Assembly: GCA_963082875.1 (NCBI GenBank)
Contig: OY720099.1
Coordinates: 19,821,066-19,885,065, forward strand
DNA length: 64,000 nucleotides
Direction: 5' to 3'
Origin: Corella eumyota
Taxonomy: Eukaryota > Chordata > Ascidiacea > Phlebobranchia > Corellidae
In this document: piece after piece, positions 36,101-47,188 of the stretch
Layout: each line of letters opens with the position of its first letter
Numbering within the stretch: position 1 is the first letter of the stretch
The notes under the pieces: model-generated
Database searches by the model: none
What the model was told of the DNA's origin: nothing
The model's input: only the letters and a program-made list of their open reading frames with translations
Translations under genes and position numbers: made by a program

Positions 36101-39100
36101 AAAGGCCCATTATATATAGGATTAGTGTCGTACATTTATATCAGTTGTTTTTAACTTCTTTTTTTATGATTTTAAGGAACAATATGAGTTCGTTCATCTT
36201 GCTGTTTCCGAGATGTTCACAAATTACTTAAAAGAAAGCAGTGGGAAAGCCCCCACGTCGAAACTATCAGCCGCCCTCACCTCCCAGAACTACGAGAACA
36301 TTGTCATCCAACCCTCGCCCCCATGCAAACCCAAACTTACCAAACAATACGAGAACGTGACAGAGTTTAAGAGGGAAACTCCCGTTAGGGGATCTCCCCC
36401 TAGGGGTTCTCCCCCTTCTAAGCCTCACAGACCAGTCTCGAGTTTCGAACCGTTGGATAAGAAACTCCACACCCAGAAAGATGTAAGAAAGACGAGTATG
36501 GGAGTCATCAACCTGGAGGATAAGAGGAAGTTCGATAAACCGGTTCATGTTGTTGGGAATAACTTAAGGAAGAAAAAAAGTTTTGAGCAAGCTTCGCCCT
36601 CAACTAAACCTAAACCTAGCCCAAGGTAGCTTTAGTAATTTCATTTGTATTTACTAATCTGTCTTAATTAATCTATTAATAATATTTGCTCTTAGTTAAG
36701 ATTTATGTAAAGTTTGTTTTTTAATTGAATAGGGTTTACTTTTAATTGATATTTGTTTTTTGTTAAAATTTGTGTAAAGTTTGTTTTAATTATAAAATTT
36801 AAATGTTTATGTGAACATCAGTTACCCCACTTTTTACTCCCTTTTTTTACTCCTCTTTCCAGGCCCCAACTGACAGGTTACGGAGTTGCAACCCCGACTA
36901 CAACCCAACAAGGTAAGCTCGTGCTCACTACAGTTAGACACTTTAATTTACCCCAGAATAAGTTGCATGATAAACCCAAGACCCCAGAGATTAAACCCAA
37001 ACCCAAACTTCCAACGAAGCCGAAACCCCAAGTTGTGAAAGTCAGTGAATCAGTTCAAGAAAGAAAGGCAAGATTGTGGTCACAATCCAACCCGCCAGAC
37101 AATTTATCAAAGAGCAAAACTCAAATATCGAGCTCCGCCGTCGATTTGCGAACAATCCATAAAACTGAGTTAAAGTCGAGACTCGATTTCACGAACAGGG
37201 CTTATGAGAAAAATGTGGCAGTCGAAAACAAGGGTGATAACTCACATCGGGTATCGACATCCACGTTTTTGGAGCAAGACCTCAAAAATAAAACTAAAAA
37301 TAACAATAATAATAACTTTAAACCAGAGTTAAAAATTATTGAGAAAAAAACAGCTTTGAAACCTCCTTCCAAGCCCCCGACATTACCAAAAAAAAGTTTT
37401 CGTTCAAAAAATCCTCCGCCGCATATTTCTAATAGAAAAGAGGATAAAGTGGTAAACCCTAAAGAGGATAAACAAAGTTATGCAAATGTTGTTGCCAAGA
37501 AACCCAATCCTCTTGATTATACTCACATTAATATTAACAATCAGTTTGAAGTGGAAGGAGAATACGATTTACTGAAATCGTCGATGAAACGTGGTGTAAA
37601 AACTTTTGGAAACCCTGACAAAAAATACTCTGGAAACACTAAACCCGTAACAAAGTCATTATCCGACAATTCTGAGCCTGTAAAATTTACCGGCAACACT
37701 GGAAAAGTGGCCCGACCTGTGAGCACCTTTATGACCTTCATGGCAACCCCTTATTCAAGGTCAAATCTGAGTTCGACGTCCTCCAACGTTTTCGATTCAC
37801 CATCTCCTGGGGAATCCCCCAATAAAAAATTCCCTGAATTTGATTTGCATGGTTGTGTTGATGTAAAGAAAGGTTGGTTTGTTTTATTTTAAGTTTTTTT
37901 TTAATTTATTAATATTTAGATTTAAAATTTATATTAGCTATTGCATGGTGTGAAGTTTGTATTTTTTTTGACATTTTTTTGGATTTTTTTTTAAATATAT
38001 ATATACAGAAATTTTAAAAACTTTTTTTTAAATTTTTTCTATTTAAATTCTTGTAAGATATTAAATCTTAAAAACTTTCAACTTGTGTAATTACAACCCT
38101 AAGGAGTAATTACAACCCTAAGGCTTCACTATGTGAGGTCGTGGGTTCAATTCTCACTGCTTTCATGCTGTATCGCACTTGAGTAAAGCCTTATAAACAG
38201 TGTGAACTCCTACTGAGCCAGCACTTAATCAGCAGCATAATTACCGGACAACTATAATCTATAATATCCCAAACTGCCACAGGCAACTCGAGACTGGGTT
38301 GGGATAATAAATGTTCTATGTTTAGGTTGTGAAGTCAACCTTCCCACATTGAGGATAAATAAATAAAAAAGAAATTAAAAGAAGGGTTTGAAATTAATTT
38401 TGTATTTTTACAAATAACAAAATCTACTTGTTCTACCCCAGATACCCCAACCCATGGCCCCACAACCCATTCCAATATTCATGCAACAAAAGGGGGAGCT
38501 CCCCATGGCCCCACAAGTCATGGGTTCAAACCCAAAGTGCCCCCAACCAAACCCTCGCGACAATCTTTTAAAACAACAAACCAGAAAGTTGAACGGAAAA
38601 CACCTGGAGGTACTTTCCCTAAATTAATAATTTATTATTTTTAATTTTTTAGCTAATTTTTTTATTAACTAATATTAACCTCAACATTTAACAAATATTT
38701 AAAGCTCAGTTATTTTCTGATGCTACTAGTTTCATTTTTTTATTTATCGCAAAAAATTTTTTTTATTAACTTTTTTTTGCTCTGACTAACAACTTTTTCA
38801 CAAACATGCTTAAAACATAGTTTTCTCTAATTTGTATAATAAGTAATTTCATTATAAGTAGATCAAAATATAATTTGCTTTTCAGCTTCAAAAAAGTAGA
38901 AACTTTTATTCATTAAAAATATTTTAGTATTTTTATTTTAATTTCTAACAAACTGCATGTCACTAATAATAGTAACAGGGAATTCCCCCAAAGAGAAATA
39001 TCACGTCAAGGAAGACCTATATTCTCAGACTAATAAATCGAAAAATTATTACTCTATGGTGCCATTGAGTGACGATCAGTATTCCTTCCCAAACGGTTTG

Positions 39101-42100
39101 TTGATGTGTTTTGCTGTTATAGTAAAATTTGTCGTTTTGTAAACCTCGTTTTTTGTGTCGATTCTTAATTTTTGTGTTTTTGTTAATATTTTTTAATTTG
39201 TGACTCACAAAAATTTCATTAGTTTGTAGAAGTATTAGTTTATTAACAAAGCATGGTTTATTTAAAGTTTCCACTAACTTCAATATAAATAAAATGGTAT
39301 TAAAATTTTGTTAATTTTAAAATTATTTTTAATTAAAAATCTCAATAAATAATTTTCACAATATTGTAATAGTGTTACTGAAATCGAAATGACCAATTTA
39401 AATTTTGAACCATATTTTGAACCAATATTTACCATTTATTCACCAGAGAACCAACCGAAAATAGAAAGTCAATATGAAGAAGTCCAAATTAACTCCGTCG
39501 ATCAAGTGAACAGCATAAGCTCAAGTAAGATTTTGAATTAATAAAATTTAGGGTTTTAACTTGTGACTTAGTTGTAAAAAACATTTTTTTCCTTTATATA
39601 TCTTTATCCTTAATGTGAGAAGGTCGACTTCTCGACCTAAACATAGAGTAACATCAGTTACTCCGACCCAGTCTCGAGTTGACTTTGTTAGTTTGGGATA
39701 TTATAGATAATTGCCCGATAATTATACTGCTGATTAAGTGCTGGCTTAGCAGGAGCTCATACCAATTTTGGCACCTTTCTCAAAGAAGCTTTAGCATAAA
39801 GAGCAGTGGGGATCAAACCCAGGACCTCATGTAGTGTAGCAAGTGTTTTTACCACTACACCACACTGCTTGTCAAATTAATAAAAACCCATTGTGTGGCA
39901 TTTTTACTCATTCTGCCTCCTAATTTAATATCATTATATATAATGGAGTTTGATAAAGGATATATAATTGTGTATATATATCTTTTTTTAATTTATAAGC
40001 TTTTAAAATTAATAAAACTACTGCTTGTGGTGCATGGATAAATTATCAAGGGTAAATATTAGTTCTGACCATATTATGGTAATTAAAATGTTGACCAGGA
40101 GGCATGGTATCAAAGGTTTATTGTTTAAATATTGCCATGTTTTGGGGATTTTTAAATTTCAGATTAATGTTTAAATTTAAGAGAGTTTTTATTTATTTAT
40201 TATAATTTGGGAAATTTTTAAATTCATGTTAATGTTTAAAAAGTGTTTTAGTTGCTTGAGTAAATTTGTTTTAGTAAGGTTTTATTTATCAACTGTTTAA
40301 ATTTTAACTTATTTTATGATTTAAGATTCGTTTAGTTCTATGAGTAGTAGTGGCAGTGGCACAAGTAACAAACAGCGGTCACAACCCCAATTTACCCCCT
40401 CACCCACCCAGGAACATCCACGTAAGTTTAAAAAAAAATAATTACAAAAATATTTTTAAACAAAAAATTATGTCAAAACTAAATTTTAATAAATATACAA
40501 TTTTTTAAGCAATTACAAATTAATTCAATTAAATTTTAATTTATAATTTTTTTAAGGCAATTAACTAATTGATTTAATTAAATTTGATTTTCAGCAAGCT
40601 TACCTAATCGAACACCTGAATCTTATCAAATATTAGGTAACTTTTAATTGGTTTAATATATAAGTATTGTTATTATTACCAACTTATGTTACTGACTAAT
40701 GTTTATGGATTTTAGAAGTGTCCACTAATAAAGGTTCAAATTATGAAGAACTGGCTCCAAGTCACGAAGAGTAAGTTTTAAAATTTTAAATATATATTTA
40801 TTTATCCTCGATGTGAGGAGGTCAACTTAACGAACTAAACATTGGAAACATTTGTTAAATATTGTAGAATATAATTACTCGATAATTAAGCTGTTGCTCA
40901 AGGGCGCCACATCATCAGAGCAGTGGGGATCAAACCCAGGACCTCTGGTTGTGAAGTCAAGTGTTCTGACTATTACACCATGGTTCTTTTACACGTTTTT
41001 AAAAAAAAATTTTGCGCATTAATTAAAGTAATAAAAAGAAATACAAAAAATATTACATTAATGCTACGTAAAAAATGACAAAATCAATTTAATGATTTAA
41101 ACATGCTATTAATGTTTACATAAAGATTATAAGTATGTTATGGCATGGTCACCAAACTTAGTTTGACTAATGTTAATTAAAAGTAAACACTTTTATTATG
41201 TTGTTAAGTAAACACTTTTATTTATTTTAGAACTGGAAGAAGGTCAAGTGGGGCAAGTTCACTGGCAACTAAAATGAAGGAAATGAAGGAATCAGTGGCA
41301 AAGGTGAAGCTTTAAAGTTTTGAATAGTTAAAAAAAGTTTTTAAGACCAATTGATTGACTTAGCTAGTTAGCGTCAAAGGTAATGTTCAGCTTGGTGTAG
41401 TGGTTAAAAACACTTGGTACACCGCACATGGGGTTGTGGGTTCAATCCCCACTGCACTTATGCTGTAGTAGCACTCTTAAGTAAGGCGCTATAAACGATA
41501 TAAACTCCTGCTGAGCCAGCACTTAATCAGCAGCATAATTACCGGGCAATTATAATCTATAATATCCCAAACTGCTAAAGGCAATTCGAGACTGGGTCGG
41601 AGTAACTAATGTTCCTCTATGTTTAAGTCGCGCATTCGACTTTCCCACATCAAGGATAAAGATATATACAAAAAAATATACTTAGTATAGTCCTGTCAGA
41701 ATGGTGTAGTGGTTGGAACAAAAAAACACATAAAAAACTATGTTAAATTTTATGACCCACTTTGACATAATTTAAGAAACAACATATAAGTGTTTCCAAA
41801 TAATAATAAATTTTATGTTTTACACAGACAACTACTGCAATCTCTGGCAAAATGGGAGCACTGCAACACAATCTCAAAATCAACAAATCTGTAGAAGGTA
41901 GAAATTATTTAAAAATTAAAAGTTTTTTGTTTTAATCTAAAAACAACTTAAAACTGTGCAAGTGCAACACAATTATGTTATACTAAAAAACACCAAAAAC
42001 AATGCACTTATTTTCTTATTTATTTCACCCTTAAAAATATATCAAAATTTATTTATTTTTTTTTTTTTTTTAATTTTTTTTTTTAAATTTATCGGTAACG

Positions 42101-45061
42101 CTGATTTCTTTCGTGCCACTGAGTTTTCACGGAAACACTGTGAGGCTCGGGGATCCGACTTTGAAAATGAACCCTCGTTGTGTTTCGTTCGTTCCCGAAT
42201 ATTTTCTTGTATGTAGGGTTGTCATATTTACATTCAGGTTCATTCCTGTATTAAGTTAAACATTTTAAGTATTTTTATCAAGTTTTAAAAGTTGTAACCT
42301 TTTAAGGTTGTGGTAGTGGTTTACATATGTTGGAAAACATGTCAAATGGAAGGGTTTTTGTTGATTGGTCAATGACCACAACTCTCAACTAATATTTGCC
42401 TGTAATAATTTACTCGCACACCACAAATGGCAGTTTTATTTATTTTGTAAACTTTTAAATAGGACATGTACATACATGTATATCATCCAAGCTTTATTAT
42501 ATAGAGATAATGTTGAATTTTTAACTGATAGCTTTATATTAAACATGGTAAAAACTGTATGTTTGAGGCAAGTGTTTTGCCTTAAATTTGTTTGATTCTT
42601 ACATCAATATATAATGGGTTAAATTTGTTAAATTATTTTCTAATTAAAAATCTATAAACTTTGTAACAACTTACTCATTTAAGGTAAAAGTCATTTCTCT
42701 GTTTCTTCGTATTTTCCCAAATATTAGATCTTTCTTGGTCATCCACTTTAGGGCGCTGTTGAGACCACTACAAATACATTTTCAATATTTAATTTAAATC
42801 TATGAGTTTTTTACTAATTTCATATGTCACATATAAACGGTACGAACATCTGCTGAGCCAGCACTTAATTAGCAGTATAATTATCAGGCAATTATAATCT
42901 ATAATATCCCAAACTGGCAAAGTCAACTTGAAACTGGGTCGGAGTAACTGATGTTACTCTATGTTTAAGTCGTAACGTCGACCTTCCCACATTGAGGATA
43001 AAGATATATATAGAAGGAGAATATTAGTACTGTTATAATTCTTATAAAAACCCTTTTTTTAATCTCCATAACTATCTTGTCTTAAACAGTATCTTAAAAC
43101 CTAAACATTTAAAACTGTGTTAAACTTACACAAGATTTAGATTCTCAAAACCCCATTTCTTTCTCAACAAGTTTAGGATTGACATTGGATAAGCTTTCCT
43201 GTCACGTTGTAACCTACGTATAACTTGTAATATTGCCCAACCTAGACTGCTTTTATCTGTAAATGATTAAATTTAAACTTTATATTAGCTTGTGTTTATA
43301 AAAAGGTATTAACTCAGACTTATGGCATTTTTTGGTTGATATTTGCAACAAAATTAAAAAACTGAAAAGGTTAAAAAACTATATAAAATTAATTGGTTTT
43401 TTATTATAATTTTTTTTTGTACATTTTTTGTAATTTTGGTACTTTTAAACTGTTATTAAAATTTCCATTTGTTTGGTATCATTTTTTTTAAACTTTTTAT
43501 TTGCTCGATCCCTACCTGGTATTTCAGTTAAGTAATGTCCACTTCTATGTTTCTTCTGGTACAAATATTTCGACTTTTTCCTCGTTGATCTTAGTCTACT
43601 TCTCCACTTTTCCTTCAAACATTTCTTGCAGTAACTTTTATCTTGATGTGATGGCTTTATCCTCATTTTATCATGGGGTGAAGCATGCTGCTTTGAGACT
43701 ACAGGCACCTGACTTGTGCTTGGAGCGTTGCTTTTCTGCTTCCCACTAACAAGTGGATATTGATGTGGATTTTCACTGATCTCCGTGTTATAAATCATCT
43801 GATATTTCTCTTTTAAATGCTTCCGGAGCAGGAGTTCTCTCTGCGATTTCTTCGCTGTGTTCTCAGGGCGTGCCACTGTGATTGTTGACGGCGTCACGCC
43901 TTGCGACCACTGAGAATGTGCTGGTTGACTTAACAACCAATCACGGCATCGTTTTTCAGCCGGGATTTTGTTTTCGATCCCGAATCTCGGAGGCAAACAC
44001 CGCGACGATGAAGAATCGTTACCGGCGATATCTCGTTGCTTTTTTTCTTGTTTAAGCGTTTCTTTTTTCTGTTTTTTAAGTCGTTTTGTTGCAGCTTTCT
44101 GATACTTGCTCACGTACTTAGGAAATTGTTTCAAGTTTTTTGAATCTTTGTTAAGCATCGAGTAAACTTTTTGAGCGGTTTTTGGGGAAAGTGTGATCCC
44201 TCGGTTGTTTCCAATCTATAAATTAATTAAAACATAAATAGGTCACAACTCTACTGCGGTACAATATGTTACAACCCCAAATTTTTTTTATACAATATTT
44301 TTTTGGTTAATTTATTTTGATTTTTTGGGTAAAATTTAAGAAAAAATTGGAAAAAAATTTTTAACTTTGATTTTGTTACCTTCATATTTTTTGCCATTTT
44401 TTGGTCTTTTTGTTGATTTTAAAATCTAAATTGTTAGAAAATTTTAAATTTTTGTTTTTTAAGTTTACCTTTTTAAAACTATTTTAAAAAGATGCAACTA
44501 TTAAAATATTCGATCAAAATACCTTTTAATATAATTCTTCTTGCTCTAAAACATTTATTTTAATTCTCCTATTTTTCATTTTTATACATTCTGCCCCAAC
44601 TCCTATAAAACCCTTTTTTCCAAACAAAAAAACTTAAAAAATCTCCCAAAAAAATAAAATTTTTGGAAATTAACATTGATTTTACCACCCTACTATGACA
44701 TCATAATAAACAATTAGTTTTTCCCCCAAATCAATATATTTTTTAAATTTTAAAATTTTAAGTTTTTTTTAATCAAATTTATTCTATTTTTTTGATTTGT
44801 TTTCAATAAAACTTTTGTTTTAGATGATCCACTTTTAAATAGACCCCGAAAAACTTATTACCAGCAGGAACCAACTATGATTGGTGGCCAGGATATAAGT
44901 AAGATGGTTTGAAAAATAATCCGTTGTCAAAATTACTTTCTTTACTGTTATTCTTAATTAAAGTAAAATATAAATAATTTTTTTGTGTTTTTTTAGGTTT
45001 TAATAAAAGACTGCATCGTAAGCCAAAAGGGCCGCAGCAAAAGCCAAATAAATGGCCATAA
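30120..45061 (+). CDS. PTPN12: PTP-PEST family protein tyrosine phosphatase (PTPN12/18/22 type), complete
   Basis: Twenty exons join in phase to 1050 aa: 30120-30221, 30627-30735, 31436-31512, 31990-32138, 32447-32567, 33179-33294, 34386-34488, 35670-35747, 36177-36625, 36863-37872, 38442-38609, 38979-39095, 39447-39524, 40326-40421, 40595-40636, 40716-40770, 41231-41303, 41828-41897, 44824-44898, 44997-45061. The catalytic domain (about 1-305) shows the pTyr loop [14 protein letters not shown], the WPD loop [10 protein letters not shown] and the P-loop [12 protein letters not shown] with the catalytic Cys and Arg. A long Pro/Lys-rich tail carries PSKPP-type motifs and many YxxV/L/I sites. 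The last exon ends [20 protein letters not shown], resembling the C-terminal homology motif of PTP-PEST enzymes that binds PSTPIP adaptors. The family dephosphorylates adhesion and cytoskeletal proteins such as p130Cas. Intron 18 (41898-44823) hosts an antisense gene. I cannot choose between PTPN12, 18 and 22 without a tree; the symbol is a best guess. Confidence 0.9.
30287..30580 (+). mobile_element. tRNA-derived SINE, family A, forward, diverged
   Basis: Head CCGGTAGCGTAGTGTAGTTA; core recognisable. In PTPN intron 1. Confidence 0.8.
30782..30885 (-). mobile_element. Foldback/MITE family C, partial
   Basis: AACTGCCATTTGTGGTCTGT and CAGTTAAGAGTTGTGACCAT. PTPN intron 2. Confidence 0.7.
31698..31960 (+). 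mobile_element. tRNA-derived SINE, family A, forward, 5' short
   Basis: Starts TTGCTACACCACCATGAGGT; clean core and tail. In PTPN intron 3. Confidence 0.88.
32162..32398 (-). mobile_element. tRNA-derived SINE, family A, reverse, diverged
   Basis: Core and B-box complement present; tail short. In PTPN intron 4. Confidence 0.8.
32977..33035 (+). repeat. Tandem duplication, about 27 bp
   Basis: TTTTATTCTAATTAAAAAAT followed by ACCAATA, twice. PTPN intron 5. Confidence 0.75.
33331..33443 (+). repeat. G13 run followed by two 52-bp tandem units
   Basis: Thirteen G (33331-33343), then GGGGCTTTATAGAAA...ATAA units with period 52 (33340-33391, 33392-33443). PTPN intron 6. Confidence 0.85.
34040..34390 (+). 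repeat. Degenerate ACCATTTTAACCATTATGTTA array
   Basis: About a dozen imperfect copies of ACCATTTTAACCATTATGTT run up to the acceptor of PTPN exon 7. A shorter relative lies at 26875-26945 in the ADGRA gene. Confidence 0.65.
35517..35607 (+). repeat. Tandem duplication, about 43 bp
   Basis: TAAATAA(C/T)CATCAATAATC through CATACATATG/CATACCTATG twice. PTPN intron 7. Confidence 0.75.
35960..36122 (+). mobile_element. Foldback/MITE family C
   Basis: TTTTAATTGTTGTAATATGG, TCAACTAATATTTGG, GTGCACCAAAACTGG. PTPN intron 8. Confidence 0.72.
38120..38375 (+). mobile_element. tRNA-derived SINE, family A, forward, 5' short
   Basis: From CTTCACTATGTGAGGTCGTG to a GATAAATAAATAAAAAAG tail. In PTPN intron 10. 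Confidence 0.86.
39596..39872 (-). mobile_element. tRNA-derived SINE, family A, reverse, full-length
   Basis: Tail TATATCTTTATCCTTAATGT through the head complement. In PTPN intron 13. Confidence 0.87.
39935..40108 (-). mobile_element. Foldback/MITE family C
   Basis: CTGCTTGTGGTGCATGGATA, GACCATATTATGGTAATTAA. PTPN intron 13. Confidence 0.7.
40797..40990 (-). mobile_element. tRNA-derived SINE, family A, reverse, internally deleted
   Basis: Part of the core is missing; both ends recognisable. In PTPN intron 16. Confidence 0.8.
41026..41168 (+). repeat. Dispersed repeat D, copy 1
   Basis: Shares about 100 bp with 48052-48212, including AATGACAAAATCAATTTAAT and GTATGTTATGG(C/T)ATGGTCACC. PTPN intron 16. 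Confidence 0.75.
41391..41680 (+). mobile_element. tRNA-derived SINE, family A, forward, full-length
   Basis: Head CAGCTTGGTGTAGTGGTTA, B-box GGTTCAATCCCC, clean tail. In PTPN intron 17. Confidence 0.88.
42361..42510 (+). mobile_element. Foldback/MITE family C, left end truncated
   Basis: ACCACAACTCTCAACTAATA, CACCACAAATGGCAGTTTTA. PTPN intron 18. Confidence 0.72.
42828..43015 (+). mobile_element. tRNA-derived SINE, family A, forward, 3' half only
   Basis: Core and tail without the tRNA head. In PTPN intron 18. Confidence 0.83.
43445..44158 (-). CDS. Unrecognised Lys-rich protein, nested antisense in PTPN intron 18
   Basis: A 237-residue open frame on the minus strand, by far the longest non-exonic frame in the window, with higher GC and mixed, non-repetitive composition. 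The frame stays open upstream to a good acceptor (TTTATAG before 44215), adding [19 protein letters not shown], so the true start may lie in an upstream exon I could not find. The protein is basic: a Lys/Gln-rich probably helical stretch near residues 20-45, a segment with [19 protein letters not shown], then a second basic half with CKKC. A good internal donor (CAG|GTAGGG near 43515) could cut off the last 22 residues or so. No signal peptide or membrane segment is apparent. I do not recognise the family. Transcription is opposite to PTPN. Confidence 0.55.
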   Translation of the reverse strand: MLNKDSKNLKQFPKYVSKYQKAATKRLKKQKKETLKQEKKQRDIAGNDSSSSRCLPPRFGIENKIPAEKRCRDWLLSQPAHSQWSQGVTPSTITVARPENTAKKSQRELLLRKHLKEKYQMIYNTEISENPHQYPLVSGKQKSNAPSTSQVPVVSKQHASPHDKMRIKPSHQDKSYCKKCLKEKWRSRLRSTRKKSKYLYQKKHRSGHYLTEIPGRDRANKKFKKNDTKQMEILITV

Positions 45062-45952
45062 GGGTTGTTATGACACATTTGTGTTACTTATGATTTAATT
45101 AAAGGCACGCTTTTTCTACCAATAACAAAATAATGGCATTGTGCCATTTTACCAAAATTATTGTCACATTTATGCCACTGGTTCTAAGATTATGTCACAT
45201 CTTCTTATAAAGTATAACCACTGTTTGCAAATGAGGATCTAACTCATGCCACTGTAGGTTTCTAAATTTGAAGTTATCGTTCTATGGAGTAAAATAAAAT
45301 AACACATTTAGTTTAAGTTTTGTAAAAAGTATAAAAAATTGGTTTAAAATTGCAAACAATCCCTAGAATTGTGGCAAATTGTGTAGCACAACCAATGTAC
45401 CAAATATAGGCAAATTGCTTAAATAGAAAACACTGTTTAACTTAAAAGTGTTGTTTGTTATTTTGTGCTTTATTTAAACATGATATTTAACCAGTTTTTG
45501 TCTTCCCTTGTAAAATATGTAATTTATAAAACAAAAATTACATGTTTGTGATTATAATATTGTTTTAAAATTAAGCTAGACTTTGTTTTCGTTTAGAGAT
45601 TAACTAAATTATTGTGGATTTTTGAAATTGTGTTTTTGTAAATCTTAATTATTTTTGTATATACTGCTTGCACTAATGAAATGCACTAACATTGTCCTTA
45701 TTTAAGTGTTATTGTATAGAATGTAGTTAATTCTGTTTGTATTATTATTAACATTTAAAAAAATCTGTTTTTTTGTTACTATTAGGTATTTATTATGTTG
45801 TAAAAACACTTAATTTTCATTGATTTGTGCAATTTTGTATAAGTTTTAAAAATATGTCACCAAATTAAGAAAAAGTGTAAATTTTAAACTTAATATTTGA
45901 CCTCAAAAATTGACCCTTAAAAATGACAGAGTGTGTAATAATATAATAATGC

Positions 45953-45958
45953 AATAAA
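45953..45958 (+). terminator. Candidate poly(A) signal of PTPN
   Basis: AATAAA 890 nt after the stop; a possible earlier signal lies near 45290. Confidence 0.45.
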
Positions 45959-46890
45959 GTTATAAATATTCTTGTTTCTTATAAAAGTTTCTTTTTAATT
46001 TGTATGGTTCTGTCTTGTTTAATTCAATAAAATATTACCCACAAAGATTAAACAAGAATTATATTTTAAATAATAATTTTTACTAAACAACCAAAGGTTT
46101 TTCAAATTTATAAGTAATATTGTTAAAACTTTAGTTTTTAGTTTTATTTAATAGCAATTTAATAGCAAAACGTTTGTGAGACTGGCACAATAAAGTTAAA
46201 CGCAAACAAGTTATAACGCTACTTCAGCTTTTGATTTGAGTTGTAACTACTAGTTGGTGCACTAAATGCAAAATTGTTGTGCGAAAAAAGTTTGGCCAGA
46301 AGGGGGTTAGAAAAGGACTGACAGGTTTTATTTTGTGGTGTATATATTGGTTAATATATTTTTGCAATGTTTAAGTTTTAAGTCGACTTATGAATATTTT
46401 ACCATAGTTACTAGACAACTTTTGACCTCAAAAAGAATGCCAAGATAGCACGTGCAATCAATATTATTATTCGCTTGCTAAGCTGGCTAAATATAGGAAC
46501 ATAGTTCAGCAATTAAAATATTAAAGTTTAGTTTAATTAGCTATATTATCTTTTGCAAAAAGGTGCAAATTAACGGACTTTTCAACTGACGGACAACATT
46601 TTAAATGTTGTTTAAAAAAGATTGGCAACCAGTGCTTTTTAATAAACATCATTTACCGGTTTACGTATTTAAAAAATGATTTTAATTTGAATGTTATATT
46701 TTTATAAAAAATGAATCATAAAAGATTTAGGGAAAGATTAATAAAATATTAAAATGTAATTTTCTATATCTATCGTTGAAACCTATTAATTATATTTAAT
46801 TACCCAAAGCCTCCAAATAAGACCTTATAAGAAAGTAGTAATTATCGCAATTTTGTTTTTAAATCTTTATATCCAAATATGGCAACTATG

Positions 46891-46900
46891 GTCACGTGAC
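46891..46900. promoter_or_regulatory. Palindromic E-box GTCACGTGAC
   Basis: Perfect 10-bp palindrome with the core CACGTG, matching the bHLH-zip (USF/MITF/TFEB) ideal site. It lies about 1.6 kb before the presumed TJP1 start site, inside a slightly less AT-rich patch. Confidence 0.4.
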
Positions 46901-47180
46901 ATATTTCCACAGGCGGAAAGTAAAGGGGGTAATAATATTTTTGTTTAAATATCGATTTATGGCAAATATTAAAATGTTTAATATGCCCACCCCGTATTTT
47001 AATATTTTAGACGCCTGTATGTCTTCAAATTTTGTAAAATTTCGTGTTTATTGACAAGCGTTGAAGCGTAATAAGCGCAGGGTTAAAAAATGTGAAATTT
47101 TTTCTAACTTTTTTACACTTGGTTGCATTTCATAACAATTTTATTTCCGCGTTGTGAATATTCACTTTCCTAAGCTACAG

Positions 47181-47188
47181 TGACGTCA
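47181..47188. promoter_or_regulatory. CRE palindrome TGACGTCA
   Basis: Perfect 8-mer in the TJP1 upstream region. A second is at 47664-47671. Confidence 0.35.

Noticed and set aside
36267-36548. Minus-strand 93-codon frame in PTPN exon 9
   Set aside because: Shadow of the Pro/Lys-rich coding strand.
41956-42216. Plus-strand 86-codon frame as an extra PTPN exon
   Set aside because: Exons 18 and 19 already join in phase and this frame ends in a stop; its first half is low-complexity Phe/Ile sequence.
43501-43749. Plus-strand 82-codon frame in PTPN intron 18
   Set aside because: Antisense to the 237-aa nested frame, which is longer and less Phe/Ser-biased. It also does not fit the PTPN exon phases.
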